A stretch of DNA of 64,000 bases, taken from the NCBI RefSeq assembly GCF_038003525.1, contig NZ_JBBOPI010000001.1, positions 1,417,001 through 1,481,000 on the forward strand, read 5' to 3'. The notes beneath the pieces were generated by a model, which had not been told where the DNA came from, made no database searches, and worked only from the letters and a program-made list of their open reading frames with translations. This DNA comes from Solibacillus sp. FSL H8-0538 (lineage in GTDB: Bacteria; Bacillota; Bacilli; Bacillales_A; Planococcaceae). A program made the translations under genes and the position numbers. Positions within the stretch are counted from its first letter, which is position 1. Every line of letters begins with the position of its first letter. Of this stretch, positions 43,101 through 52,251 are shown one piece after another.

Positions 43101-43730
43101 ATGGAAACAATAAAAAAATGTGAGCAGTTAGTAAAGTCGATTTATGATCAAATGGATGCAAGTCATGACTTTCAACATATTGAACGAGTATATATGAATG
43201 CAGAAGCAATTTTACAAAGTGAGCCGACAGCAAATGAAAAAATCGTCAAATTGGCTGTACTGCTACATGATGTGAGCGATCCAAAATATGCGGCGGATAA
43301 AAGCGATGAACAGCGTATTATAAAAGAACTGGCGTTAACGGCTGAGGAAATCGTACATATTCAGGAAGTTATTGCAGCGGTGTCCTTTAATGGTGGCAAT
43401 GAGCTAGAGGCGACAACGATTGAAGCAAAAATTGTGCGCGATGCAGATCGTTTAGATGCCATTGGTGCGGTTGGAATTGCACGTACATTTGCCTATGGTG
43501 GTGCAAAGGGCCGTAAGCTATATGATGATGCGGAAGAAGCACGCCCTGATATGTCAGTTGAAGAATACCGTACGAAATCAACCGCTTCTGTGACGCATTT
43601 TTATGAAAAGCTCTTATTACTTAAGGACTTAATGGTGACAGAAAAAGGGAAACAAATGGCCAAAGCACGTCATGCGTTTATGTTATTATTTTTAGAACAG
43701 TTAAAACAGGAAAGAGACGGGATCATATGA
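43101..43730 (+). CDS. HD-domain phosphohydrolase
   Basis: A 209-residue HD superfamily protein. Metal-binding residues are in SHDFQHIERVYMNAE (His-Asp...His), LLHDVSDPKY (His-Asp) and IVRDADRLDAIGAVGIARTFAYGG (Asp). This last block is typical of the YedJ group. Predicted cytosolic; substrate may be a nucleotide or other phosphate ester. The stop overlaps the start of the next ABC-F gene by four bases (ATGA), indicating translational coupling. Confidence 0.88.
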   Translation: METIKKCEQLVKSIYDQMDASHDFQHIERVYMNAEAILQSEPTANEKIVKLAVLLHDVSDPKYAADKSDEQRIIKELALTAEEIVHIQEVIAAVSFNGGNELEATTIEAKIVRDADRLDAIGAVGIARTFAYGGAKGRKLYDDAEEARPDMSVEEYRTKSTASVTHFYEKLLLLKDLMVTEKGKQMAKARHAFMLLFLEQLKQERDGII

Positions 43731-45613
43731 GTCATTTAATCGTATCAAATTTAACAAAAACAGTTGGCGATAAAACGCTATTTCAAAATATAGAATTTAC
43801 TATTTATGAAGGGGAGCGTGCAGGTTTAATCGGGATTAATGGGACGGGTAAATCAACATTATTATCTATTCTAGCTGGTAGACAAGACGCGGATACCGCT
43901 ACGATTGATCACCCAAATAAATACCGTATCGCTTATCTTGAACAAGATCCGCAGTTTACATCAGGTGTAACGGTATTACAGGCAGTTTTTAGCGGAGACT
44001 CACCGATTTTGCAGTTAAACCGCGCGTACGAGGAGGCACTAGCCGAACTGACGAGTAACCCACAATCAGAGACGCTTCAAAATCAATTATTCCGCCTGCA
44101 GCAGCAAATGGACACAAACAATGCATGGGATGTCAATGCACTGGCAAAACAGGCCCTTACAAAGCTTGGTATTGATATGTTTGACCGTTTTGTAACGGAG
44201 CTTTCAGGTGGTCAGCAAAAGCGTGTAGCCCTAGCAAAAGTTTTAATTGAACCAGCCGATTTATACTTGCTAGACGAGCCGACCAACCATTTAGATGTAG
44301 AGTCAACAGAGTGGCTTCAAGAGATGGTGTCTCGCTTAAAAGGGGCAGTTATTTTCATTACCCATGACCGATACTTCCTAGATGAAACGGCAACGCATAT
44401 TTACGAGCTTGCGGACCAAACACTATATCGTCACACAGGGAACTACGCGGACTACTTAGAGTCTCGTGCGATTCGCGAGGAAAATAATGCAGCAACACAG
44501 GCGAAACTGCGTAACCGGTACCGCTCGGAGTTAAAATGGATACGCCGAGGAGCGAAGGCACGTACAACAAAGCAAAAAGCGCGTATTCAGCGTTTTGAGC
44601 AGTTAGATGAGCAGGTTGATCGTTCGAATGACGAGAGTAATTTAGAATTAGCTCTTGCGACGACGCGTTTAGGTAAAAAAGTTCTAGAGGCAGAAGCGAT
44701 TTCAAAATCATTTGGCGACCGCGTCATTTTAAAGGATTTTGCCTTCCTACTACAGCAAGGCGACCGTATTGGTATTATTGGAGCGAACGGGTATGGTAAA
44801 TCAACGTTAATGAATATGTTAGCGGGGGAACTTGAACCGGATGCTGGTGAAGTGCTAGTTGGTTCAACGGTTAAGCGTCTACATTTCAAACAGGCATTAC
44901 CGCCAATGAACGAAAATGCACGTATGATTGACTATGTGCGAGAAGCATCAAATGATATTACCGATGCAGAAGGTGTGCGTTACTCGGCATCACAAATGTT
45001 AGAGCGCTTTTTATTTCCATTAGGTTCGCACGGTACACCGATTAGTAAGCTTTCGGGCGGTGAGCGTAAGCGTCTTCACTTACTACGTTTATTGATGGAG
45101 CAGCCAAACGTCTTATTACTTGATGAGCCGACAAATGACTTAGACATCGAGACGCTTGGTGTACTTGAGGACTTCATTGAGCATTTCCCTGGCGTTGTTA
45201 TTACGATTTCTCATGACCGCTTTTTCCTTGATCGTATTGCGAAAAAGCTATGGGTGCTCGATGGACGCGGCGGTGTTGAGGAAAGTTTAGACGTTTATAC
45301 AGACTACTTAGCGAAAAAGGCAGAGGCAATACATGCGGTTGCAAAGGAAGTAAAAGTAGAAAAGCCAAAGCAGGAAAAGCTAAAGTCTGAAAAGAAAAAG
45401 CTGTCATTTAAAGAGCAGAAGGAATGGGAAACGATTGCGGAACAAATCGCAAAAGCGGAAGAGGACATTATGCAAACAGAGGCCAGCATTGCATCAGCCG
45501 GTGCAGATTTTACGAAGTTGCAACAGCTAACAGAGAAATTAGAAGCACTAAATACAGCGTACGAGACATTAATTGAACGTTGGTCTTATTTAGATGAGAT
45601 TGTTAACGGATAG
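43727..45613 (+). CDS. ABC-F family ATPase (Uup/YfmR-like)
   Basis: A 628-residue tandem ATPase lacking membrane domains. Walker A motifs: GINGTGKSTLL near residue 39 and GANGYGKSTLM near 355. Signatures LSGGQQKRVALAK and LSGGERKRLHLLR; Walker B LYLLDEPTNHLD and VLLLDEPTNDLD. The linker (P-site tRNA interaction motif region) spans about residues 230-320, and a C-terminal coiled coil (QKEWETIAEQIAKAEEDIMQ) matches the Uup/YfmR subgroup. Probably acts on ribosomes; antibiotic resistance is not implied. Overlaps the HD gene and is followed 9 bp later by cvfC. Confidence 0.92.
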   Translation: MSHLIVSNLTKTVGDKTLFQNIEFTIYEGERAGLIGINGTGKSTLLSILAGRQDADTATIDHPNKYRIAYLEQDPQFTSGVTVLQAVFSGDSPILQLNRAYEEALAELTSNPQSETLQNQLFRLQQQMDTNNAWDVNALAKQALTKLGIDMFDRFVTELSGGQQKRVALAKVLIEPADLYLLDEPTNHLDVESTEWLQEMVSRLKGAVIFITHDRYFLDETATHIYELADQTLYRHTGNYADYLESRAIREENNAATQAKLRNRYRSELKWIRRGAKARTTKQKARIQRFEQLDEQVDRSNDESNLELALATTRLGKKVLEAEAISKSFGDRVILKDFAFLLQQGDRIGIIGANGYGKSTLMNMLAGELEPDAGEVLVGSTVKRLHFKQALPPMNENARMIDYVREASNDITDAEGVRYSASQMLERFLFPLGSHGTPISKLSGGERKRLHLLRLLMEQPNVLLLDEPTNDLDIETLGVLEDFIEHFPGVVITISHDRFFLDRIAKKLWVLDGRGGVEESLDVYTDYLAKKAEAIHAVAKEVKVEKPKQEKLKSEKKKLSFKEQKEWETIAEQIAKAEEDIMQTEASIASAGADFTKLQQLTEKLEALNTAYETLIERWSYLDEIVNG

Positions 45614-45622
45614 GAGATCTAT

Positions 45623-46747
45623 ATGAAAATTATTACAATAGAACCGACACCAAGTCCAAATTCAATGAAAATTGTCATTGATCAAGATTTACCATTTGGT
45701 AAAAGCTTTAATTACACAAAGGAAAATATTGCAGAAGCATCTGCTACTCTGCAAGCAATTTTTGCTGTTGAAGGAGTAAAAGGTATTTATCACGTTTCAA
45801 ACTTTTTAGCAGTTGAGCGTAACGGTAAATTTTCGTGGGAAACGATTTTATCCGGTATTCGTCATGTATTAGGTGAAAACAACAAAAGACATGAAGCGGT
45901 AGCACAAGTAAACGAGCATTTCGGTGAAGTGAATGTACATGTACAAATTTATAAAGGTGTACCACTACAAATAAAAGCTTTTGACGGTGAGGGTGAAGTA
46001 CGTATTGCAACAGGTGACCGTTTTAAAGAGGCATTTAATGCGATTCAAACACAGTCGGCTGATGAAAATTATATTTTCCAGCGTCAGTGGATGGACTTTG
46101 GTATCCGTTACGGCGATAAAGACAAGGTAGCAATAGATGTAAAAGCTGAAGTAGTTGCGCTTTATCCTGACGAACGTGTGCAACGTATTTTAGAGGTAGC
46201 AAATAAGCAAGTAAATACAGTGACAGAAGAGCGCCAAGCCGTTACAATTGAGCAATTCCAAGTTGAGGACTGGCAGCAACGATTCCAACTACTCGATCGG
46301 TTACCAGACCCTGAAGTAACAGATATTCCGTTACTAACGCTTGCATTAGACGACGAGCAAATGGCAATCCGCCGCTTAGCAACAGTATATTTAGGCATGA
46401 TTGAGGATGTAGCTGTTGTACCAGCGCTTGAAAAAGCATTAGCTGACAAAAGTGCTGCTGTGCGCCGTACTGCGGGAGACTGCATGAGTGATTTAGGTTT
46501 AGCCGAGTTTGAACCAGCCATGATTAAGGCGCTAGTTGATAAAAATAAGCTTATCCGTTGGCGTGCAGCAATGTATTTATACGAATCAGGTACAGAAGCA
46601 GCAGTTGATGCATTACGCATTGCAGCAGAAGATGCCGAATTTGAAGTAAAACTCCAAGCAAAAATGGCACTTGCACGCATTGAACAAGGTGAACAAGCAA
46701 AAGGCTCCGTATGGAAACAAATGACGGATGCTCGTACACACGAATAA
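45623..46747 (+). CDS. cvfC: Conserved virulence factor C family protein
   Basis: A 374-residue cytosolic protein. The N-terminal 85 residues are a NifU-N/Nfu_N-type domain (ITIEPTPSPNSMKIVIDQDL, AIFAVEGVKGIYHVSNFLAV). From about residue 190 the chain is HEAT-like helical repeats (DRLPDPEVTDIPLLTLALDD, RRLATVYLGMIEDVAVVPAL, VRRTAGDCMSDLGLAEFEPA). That fusion is diagnostic of CvfC, named in Staphylococcus aureus; molecular role unclear, though an iron-sulfur link is plausible. Third gene of an HD/ABC-F/cvfC operon. Confidence 0.9.
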   Translation: MKIITIEPTPSPNSMKIVIDQDLPFGKSFNYTKENIAEASATLQAIFAVEGVKGIYHVSNFLAVERNGKFSWETILSGIRHVLGENNKRHEAVAQVNEHFGEVNVHVQIYKGVPLQIKAFDGEGEVRIATGDRFKEAFNAIQTQSADENYIFQRQWMDFGIRYGDKDKVAIDVKAEVVALYPDERVQRILEVANKQVNTVTEERQAVTIEQFQVEDWQQRFQLLDRLPDPEVTDIPLLTLALDDEQMAIRRLATVYLGMIEDVAVVPALEKALADKSAAVRRTAGDCMSDLGLAEFEPAMIKALVDKNKLIRWRAAMYLYESGTEAAVDALRIAAEDAEFEVKLQAKMALARIEQGEQAKGSVWKQMTDARTHE

Positions 46748-46753
46748 TTTAAT

Positions 46754-46805
46754 AGAAGTTATCCTGATATGCTCTAGTAACGTAAAAGGATAACTTCTTT
46801 TTATT
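46754..46805 (+). terminator. Intrinsic terminator of the HD/ABC-F/cvfC operon
   Basis: Perfect 11-bp arms agaagttatcc / ggataacttct with a 23-nt loop, followed by T4 A T3. Confidence 0.75.
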
Positions 46806-46918
46806 TAGCGGAAGAATGAAGAAGGTGAATACGTTGTCGAAATTTAGCGAATTTAATTATTTGAAAAATCTGATTTTTTAGATTACATTGTAGGTAAACG
46901 GTTGAGAGGTGTCGAAAT

Positions 46919-48154
46919 TTGAATGCAGAACATATATTACATACAGAATCGTTATTCGATGTTACGCCCGTGGTAGAACAGGAGTTTTTAAATTTTGCAA
47001 ATAAATTTGTTCAATGGAATCACATACAGCCAACGTCAAAACCAGTAGAAATTAGAAAAGCATTATTGGTACAAGATATTTGGTATTTTTTTTATTTGGG
47101 ACAAGATTGCGAGAGCTTTATTATTCCAAAAATGAAAGAAATCAATGAATTGCGAATGGAATTCCTACGATTAATAACAAAAAATGAGTGCTATCAATAT
47201 CATCACGAGCAGTTTAAAGAAAATACCTATTTGTGTAGCTTTATCGCTCTAAATTTAGCTAAAGCGTCCAGTCAGTGGGTTGAAGAAAAGTCGCTAGAAA
47301 ATCAATTGTTAAAAAAGTTAATATCGCAGGATAATGCCCTTTCTGTACAACTGAATTTAGAGGAAAGTAAGGCGTTCCAATCGAAATTAAATTATGAACT
47401 AAGGAAAGAATGCTACAAGGATTTTTATAACTTCACAAAAATGATCAATCACGCCATTCAAAATGCAGTACGTACTAAGCAGACCATTCTGCAACTTATT
47501 GGGCAAGAGCAGTATGAACAGTTAACACAGGCCGATATATTTCATTTTTTAACAAGCTTTTTAGATGGTGACGAAATGGAAGAGGTTGCTTTTTGGAAGA
47601 ATAAAATGGCCCCTAGCTATAATAGTACTATATTATTCTCAGAAAAAAAATCGCTCTATACAGTAAGATTACTATGTGTTCAGCAGGATAATAGTATGCG
47701 CAAGTATAGGAATTTAGTTACTGGTATTATTAGTGGTGTGTGTGAAATTAGTAATGAAGAGAAAAGTGATTTTATATATATTCCGTTCGCGCAAAATGTT
47801 TCAAAAGAATTATATAGTATGAGGGGCCAAGTAACGCTAGAAAACTTCTTTGATTTTTCAAGGAAGTTCATTGGGGGAGACACAGAAATTAATTATAAGG
47901 AAGTACTAAATATCGCGTTCATGATGCTTAAACTAGAAGTACACGGGTTAGGTGGAGATATCGGGATTATCTGTAACGAAAAGATTTTCGATCAGCTCCC
48001 AGACGATGTGAACTGGAAGAAAGCGGTGTTAAATTATAAAGAGCAGTTGGGGATTAATATTTCGGTTTTTGTAATTGGTGATAAACAATGTGGGGAGCCG
48101 ATTTGGTTTGCAGACCGTGTTACGTTTATTCATGAATTAAATAAGCATTTTTAA
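46919..48154 (+). CDS. Uncharacterised protein, possible degenerate VWA-type domain
   Basis: A 411-residue protein I cannot assign. The first 190 residues are helical (HILHTESLFDVTPVVEQEFL, NFTKMINHAIQNAVRTKQTI). The C-terminal 200 have alternating strands and helices (YTVRLLCVQQDNSMRKYRNL, SDFIYIPFAQNVSKELYSMR, GGDIGIICNEKIFDQL, GINISVFVIGD), a Rossmann-like order reminiscent of von Willebrand A domains of the ViaA/CoxE kind. The metal-site DxSxS is not seen. Start TTG with GAGAGG upstream; no ATG is available in frame. Monocistronic, convergent with the next gene. Confidence 0.7.
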   Translation: MNAEHILHTESLFDVTPVVEQEFLNFANKFVQWNHIQPTSKPVEIRKALLVQDIWYFFYLGQDCESFIIPKMKEINELRMEFLRLITKNECYQYHHEQFKENTYLCSFIALNLAKASSQWVEEKSLENQLLKKLISQDNALSVQLNLEESKAFQSKLNYELRKECYKDFYNFTKMINHAIQNAVRTKQTILQLIGQEQYEQLTQADIFHFLTSFLDGDEMEEVAFWKNKMAPSYNSTILFSEKKSLYTVRLLCVQQDNSMRKYRNLVTGIISGVCEISNEEKSDFIYIPFAQNVSKELYSMRGQVTLENFFDFSRKFIGGDTEINYKEVLNIAFMMLKLEVHGLGGDIGIICNEKIFDQLPDDVNWKKAVLNYKEQLGINISVFVIGDKQCGEPIWFADRVTFIHELNKHF

Positions 48155-48171
48155 GGTGCTGCATCCAAAAA

Positions 48172-49071
48172 TTATGAAGAAGCACCTTTTTCTTGTTCAT
48201 GAACGACAACCTTTTGTTCAGGGGAAAATACGGTGTATAATATGCTACCAAAAATTAATAGGATGCCGAAAGTTTGCAACAGCGACGGACGAAATGATAA
48301 TAGGATCGCATCTAGTAAAATCGCCACAACGGGATCAACAAAGACGAGAACCGATACAACGACCGTAGATAAGTTGCGTATACTATCAAAAAATAAATAG
48401 TATACAAAGCCAGTATGTATAATGCCTGTTCCTAAAATGTAAATCCAATTGGATGTTGTCAACCCGCTAAAAACGGTGAAATCACAAAGCGGGAACAGCA
48501 TTATTATTCCAACGATCGTTTGAACAAATGTAAGTGCATAGGCAGATAAGCCATGAATTGTTTTGCTTGTAAACATTGTTAATGCATAGCAAATTGCAGA
48601 CAAAAGTGCCCATACAAAGCCAGAACTAAAGAAATCCTCTAGAGACGTAAAATTATCAATCCCTACGATGAAAATACTACCAACGAAGCAGATTAAAGTT
48701 GCGAAAATCGAATACATGCCCATTTTTTCAGCGAGTAAAACGGCACCAAAAATAAGGACGAAAATCGGTGCTAAATTATAAATGGAAATCGCTATCGAAA
48801 TGGACATTTGCTCGAATGCTTTAAATAAAAACACCCAATTCGATACGATGAACACACCGCAAATAATTGTTTTGCCTAGTTCTTTTTTATCCCAAACTTC
48901 TGTTTTATGTCCTCCAGTAACAAACCACATGCCGCCAAGAAATAGCGTCGCACAAATACAACGTACGAACACGAGCTCCACAGCAGGGATTCCTGTATGA
49001 ATGGTGAAAAAACCAATGGATCCAAAAATGGCCATTGCTACACACAATTTTATCATAGCTGCCACGTTCAT
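48172..49071 (-). CDS. EamA/DMT-family transporter
   Basis: A 299-residue ten-helix transporter of the EamA type. The first half starts MIKLCVAMAIFGSIGFFTIHTG and includes ELVFVRCICATLFLGG; the second half contains SGFVWALLSAICYALTMFTS and the block VSVLVFVDPVVAILLDAILL. The ATG after TAGG/AAGG removes a non-hydrophobic upstream extension. Third DMT-type gene of the window and unrelated in position to the others. Substrate unknown. Confidence 0.85.
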   Translation of the reverse strand: MNVAAMIKLCVAMAIFGSIGFFTIHTGIPAVELVFVRCICATLFLGGMWFVTGGHKTEVWDKKELGKTIICGVFIVSNWVFLFKAFEQMSISIAISIYNLAPIFVLIFGAVLLAEKMGMYSIFATLICFVGSIFIVGIDNFTSLEDFFSSGFVWALLSAICYALTMFTSKTIHGLSAYALTFVQTIVGIIMLFPLCDFTVFSGLTTSNWIYILGTGIIHTGFVYYLFFDSIRNLSTVVVSVLVFVDPVVAILLDAILLSFRPSLLQTFGILLIFGSILYTVFSPEQKVVVHEQEKGASS

Positions 49072-49242
49072 ATTATAACCTACCTTCATGTCAAATACGC
49101 ATTTAACTATAACAAAAAATAGTGTGCAAGGGGTATTTTTTCTGAAAAATTGGATAAATAAAAGCTGCATACTCTTTATTTATTAAAATTGACTAATCGT
49201 AAAAACGGATAAGTGGAATGCAGATATCCTAGTTTTAGCAAC

Positions 49243-50397
49243 TTAATACACAACAATTCCAATAATAAGACCACATAATACAATAATCCATGGTGGTTGT
49301 TTAAAGCGGACGAGCAGTAAAAATAACAAACATGCAAATAAGAAATCTTGGCCGTTGTGAATCGTTTCGGAGAGTATCGGTGTCACAAAGGCTGCAGCTA
49401 ATATACCCACAACAGCGGCATTCATACCGATGACCGCACCTCGTAGTTTTGGATTGCGGCTCATTTCATACCAAAAAGGAAAAGCTCCTAGAATTAGAAG
49501 AAAAGCGGGTAGAAAAATGGCAAACGTTGCAAATAAACCACCTAATGGACCATTCGTGACCGTGCCGATATATGCGGCAAATGTAAATAATGGTCCTGGC
49601 ACGGCTTGCGTTAAACCGTAGCCGGCTAAAAATTCAGAAGCACTTAGTATGCCACTTGTAACAAATTGTGTTTCCAACAGCGGTAATACAACATGTCCAC
49701 CCCCAAAAACAAGGGCACCAGCAGTATAAAATTTCTCAAATAAATCAAGCCAATAGTAGTTTGTAGTGTTTGTGATAAAAGGTAACCCAATAAGTAATAG
49801 GAAGAATAAACAAAGGAGAAAGCCCCCAAGTTTTTTCGAAATTGGCACTGCAATGTTCGTGAGTGGTCCAACAGTTCCTTTAAATAATAGATACCCTAAT
49901 ACAGCAGCAATAACGATAACTGCTATTTGTGTAAAAGGACTTTTAAGTAACAAGAGTGCAATTAATGCTATTCCAGCTAGTGTGTAATGTTTCCATGTAG
50001 GGAGTAATTTCTTTGATAAATCCAAGATAGCTTGTGCCACAATGGCGACTGCGACAAGTTTTAATCCTTGCACCCAACTGAAATCGAATGAATCTGACAT
50101 CAGCAACATAGCAAATACGATGAGAACAACTACAGATGGCATTGTAAAGCCTAGGAAAGAAACGATACTCCCTATAATGCCTCCCCGAAGTAAGCCAATA
50201 CCCATTCCCACTTGACTAGAGGCTGGTCCTGGTAAGAATTGACTAAGTGCCACTAAGTCGGCATATTGTGCATCGGTTACCCATTTGCGCTTTTTGACAT
50301 ATTCATTTTGAAAATAGCCTAAGTGTGCTGTTGGTCCACCGAAAGAGGTACAACCTAATTTCAACGAAACCCAAAAAATTTCTAATAAGTTTTTCAT
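49243..50397 (-). CDS. chrA: Chromate transporter, two-domain ChrA type
   Basis: A 384-residue membrane protein with two homologous chromate-transport domains of about 180 residues. The first holds LKLGCTSFGGPTAHLGYFQNEYV and LVALSQFLPGPASSQVGMGIG; the second holds FYTAGALVFGGGHVVLPLLE and GYGLTQAVPGPLFTFAAYIG. The FGG-P-H and PGP motifs define the CHR family. It likely exports chromate or another oxyanion using the membrane potential; sulfate-related roles exist in the family. Good AAGGAGG ribosome site. It opens a run of metal-related genes. Confidence 0.92.
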   Translation of the reverse strand: MKNLLEIFWVSLKLGCTSFGGPTAHLGYFQNEYVKKRKWVTDAQYADLVALSQFLPGPASSQVGMGIGLLRGGIIGSIVSFLGFTMPSVVVLIVFAMLLMSDSFDFSWVQGLKLVAVAIVAQAILDLSKKLLPTWKHYTLAGIALIALLLLKSPFTQIAVIVIAAVLGYLLFKGTVGPLTNIAVPISKKLGGFLLCLFFLLLIGLPFITNTTNYYWLDLFEKFYTAGALVFGGGHVVLPLLETQFVTSGILSASEFLAGYGLTQAVPGPLFTFAAYIGTVTNGPLGGLFATFAIFLPAFLLILGAFPFWYEMSRNPKLRGAVIGMNAAVVGILAAAFVTPILSETIHNGQDFLFACLLFLLLVRFKQPPWIIVLCGLIIGIVVY

Positions 50398-50817
50398 CTA
50401 AATCCTCCTTATATTAGTAAGAATATAGGCTTCGAACTTATCGTAGTGTAAATTTTATGTAAAAATTACTGTGTTAAAAGAATAATGTTGTTGAAAGTGC
50501 CGGGGAAAACGCTCATTCACCTTTCAAGGGGACAAACATTTAATCAAACTGCTAACACTCAAAAAAGTTATTTGAGCAATTCTTTATTATGATGTAGATT
50601 GTAATGAAGAGAAATCAGAAATTTATTTTGAAATAAAATTGATAATAATACATCCGTATTTACTAGTAATATTACTTAAACTCGTTTTCTTCATATTGTT
50701 TACTTTAATACCGGTTGTTACCAAGTTATTGAAATAATCACTAGGGTAAATCATTCATAGAACAACTAAAGGATGCGCTATCTCATTACGAGTAATACGC
50801 CTCCTTGTTTATTACTA
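50398..50817. other. 420-bp gap without a recognised gene
   Basis: AT-rich. I see no convincing gene or terminator. A 17-codon minus-strand frame near 50480-50530 has a GAAAGGTGA site but is too short to claim. The rightmost 100 bp follow the ZIP gene's stop and contain no T-tailed hairpin. Confidence 0.5.
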
Positions 50818-51633
50818 TTAAGCAAAAGCTACATCAAGAATCATCATCACTGTAAATCCAAGCATTAAACAAATTGTTGCTAAATCACCATTTCCATTTT
50901 CTTGAGAACCAGGGATTACTTCTTCTACGACAACGAAAATCATTGCTCCCGCAGCGAAGGCTAATGCAAATGGGAGAATCGGCGTCATAAAGGATACAGC
51001 TACTACACCTATTACTGCAGCAATCGGCTCTACCATTCCTGAAAATTGACCATAGAAAAAGCTTTTTCTGCGTGACATACCCTCTCTTCGTAAGGGCATT
51101 GACACAGCAGTTCCTTCAGGTAAATTTTGAATCCCAATACCGATAGCTAAAGCAACTGCTGCTGTTAAGGACGCAGAAGGAGAACCTGCTGCTACCGCAC
51201 CAAAAGCAACCCCAACTGCCAGCCCCTCTGGTATATTGTGCAATGTAATGGCAAAAACAAGCAAGGTACTTCGTTTTTTCCTTTTAGGATGTAATCCCTC
51301 AGCATGATCTAAAGGAGACGATGGATGTAAATGGGGAATAATTTTATCGGCTATCCAAAGAAATCCCCCACCTAATAAAAAGCCGATAGCAGCTGGAAAC
51401 CAAGTAGGAAAAGAACTTCCTTCTGACATCTCAATTGCTGGAGAAAGCAACGACCAAAAACTCGCAGCAATCATGATGCCGCCCGCGGAGCCTAACATTC
51501 CGTCCATTAATTTTTGGTTAACCGTTTTAGTAGTAAACACGAGTGCAGCACCGATAGCGGTCATCCCCCATGTAAAAAGTGTCGCTAATAATGCTTGCGT
51601 TACTGGACTAAGGGTCGAAATGAAATCAATCAT
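50818..51633 (-). CDS. ZIP-family divalent metal transporter
   Basis: A 271-residue transporter with eight TM helices. The TM4 metal site is FAITLHNIPEGLAVGVAFG and the TM5 site GIGIQNLPEGTAVSMPL, both with the H/N-x3-E pattern of ZIP proteins. A His-containing cytosolic loop (KIIPHLHPSSPLDHAEGLHPKRKKR) follows TM3. Imports Zn2+, Mn2+ or Fe2+. Its promoter overlaps an MntR-like sequence (separate entry), so manganese responsiveness is possible. Ribosome site GGAAGGAG. Confidence 0.92.
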   Translation of the reverse strand: MIDFISTLSPVTQALLATLFTWGMTAIGAALVFTTKTVNQKLMDGMLGSAGGIMIAASFWSLLSPAIEMSEGSSFPTWFPAAIGFLLGGGFLWIADKIIPHLHPSSPLDHAEGLHPKRKKRSTLLVFAITLHNIPEGLAVGVAFGAVAAGSPSASLTAAVALAIGIGIQNLPEGTAVSMPLRREGMSRRKSFFYGQFSGMVEPIAAVIGVVAVSFMTPILPFALAFAAGAMIFVVVEEVIPGSQENGNGDLATICLMLGFTVMMILDVAFA

Positions 51634-51682
51634 ATTTTCTACTGCTCCTTCCTACCTTTAATTTCAAGGAGTTTCTTAAACT

Positions 51683-51715
51683 ATTGTATGCCAGAAGTTT
51701 CCCTAGTGCAACATT
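51683..51715 (-). promoter_or_regulatory. Sigma-A promoter with an MntR-like operator for the ZIP gene
   Basis: On the minus strand TTGCAC, exactly 17 bp, TACAAT, ending about 50 bp before the start codon. The -35 and spacer form aatgttgcactagggaaact, close to the TTGC-x-AGGGAAAC-type operators of MntR in Bacilli. The rest of the gap to 52118 holds no gene I can support. Confidence 0.5.
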
Positions 51716-52118
51716 TTGTATTTCTACATAACTTGACGAACAGGTGGCATGATTTTGAACTCGCCTGAATTGAATCCAATACGGTCCTATTTTTCATAAT
51801 CTAAAAACGCCGTCAGTTCCGTCGTCAGTATCGAATTGACCGGTGTTTCTAAGTTCGCACGAAAAACTACGGCAATATATTGTTTTTTACTAGTACTTAG
51901 GCGTATGCTGTTGTAAATTGATTCATAGGGAAGACCCCTTTCTAAGGATAGGTTGTGGTTATTTAATTTAACCAAGCAAAGGTCGTACATATTTCGCCTT
52001 ATTCATTGACACAAAATAATTTATACGCTCTGATAATTGCAATACAATAAAATGGAAAAATATATTCAGACCTCAATGCATAATATTTATAATTTGCTTA
52101 AGTGTTTCAAGTGTTTTT

Positions 52119-52152
52119 TCTACATATTTTCTACATATTTATTCTCTATAAT
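52119..52152 (+). promoter_or_regulatory. Tandem 11-bp direct repeats next to a -10 box
   Basis: tctacatattt occurs twice in exact tandem (52119-52129, 52130-52140), followed 6 bp later by TATAAT (52147-52152). No good -35 is present, as at activator-dependent promoters. Direct repeats at one helical turn are typical binding sites of OmpR-type response regulators, and such a regulator is encoded 1.8 kb downstream. Another short repeat (aagtgttt twice) precedes it. Confidence 0.45.
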
Positions 52153-52251
52153 AGCCTTAGAGGAGCGGATTAAGTATTTGGAATCTATCGATATTATAAC
52201 GTCATTAATTAGTTCGGATATTAATAGCGTTAAATGAAAGGTGCTTCATAA

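Noticed and set aside
51787-51990. Minus-strand 67-codon frame with a protein-like tail (QYIAVVFRANLETPVN)
   Set aside because: Tail looks coding, but there is no ribosome site, no recognisable family and stops upstream; at most a gene scrap.
52037-52237. Plus-strand 66-codon frame before the CcdA/SafE-like gene
   Set aside because: It covers the tandem repeats and -10 box, has no ribosome site, and is AT-rich Phe/Ile/Tyr text.
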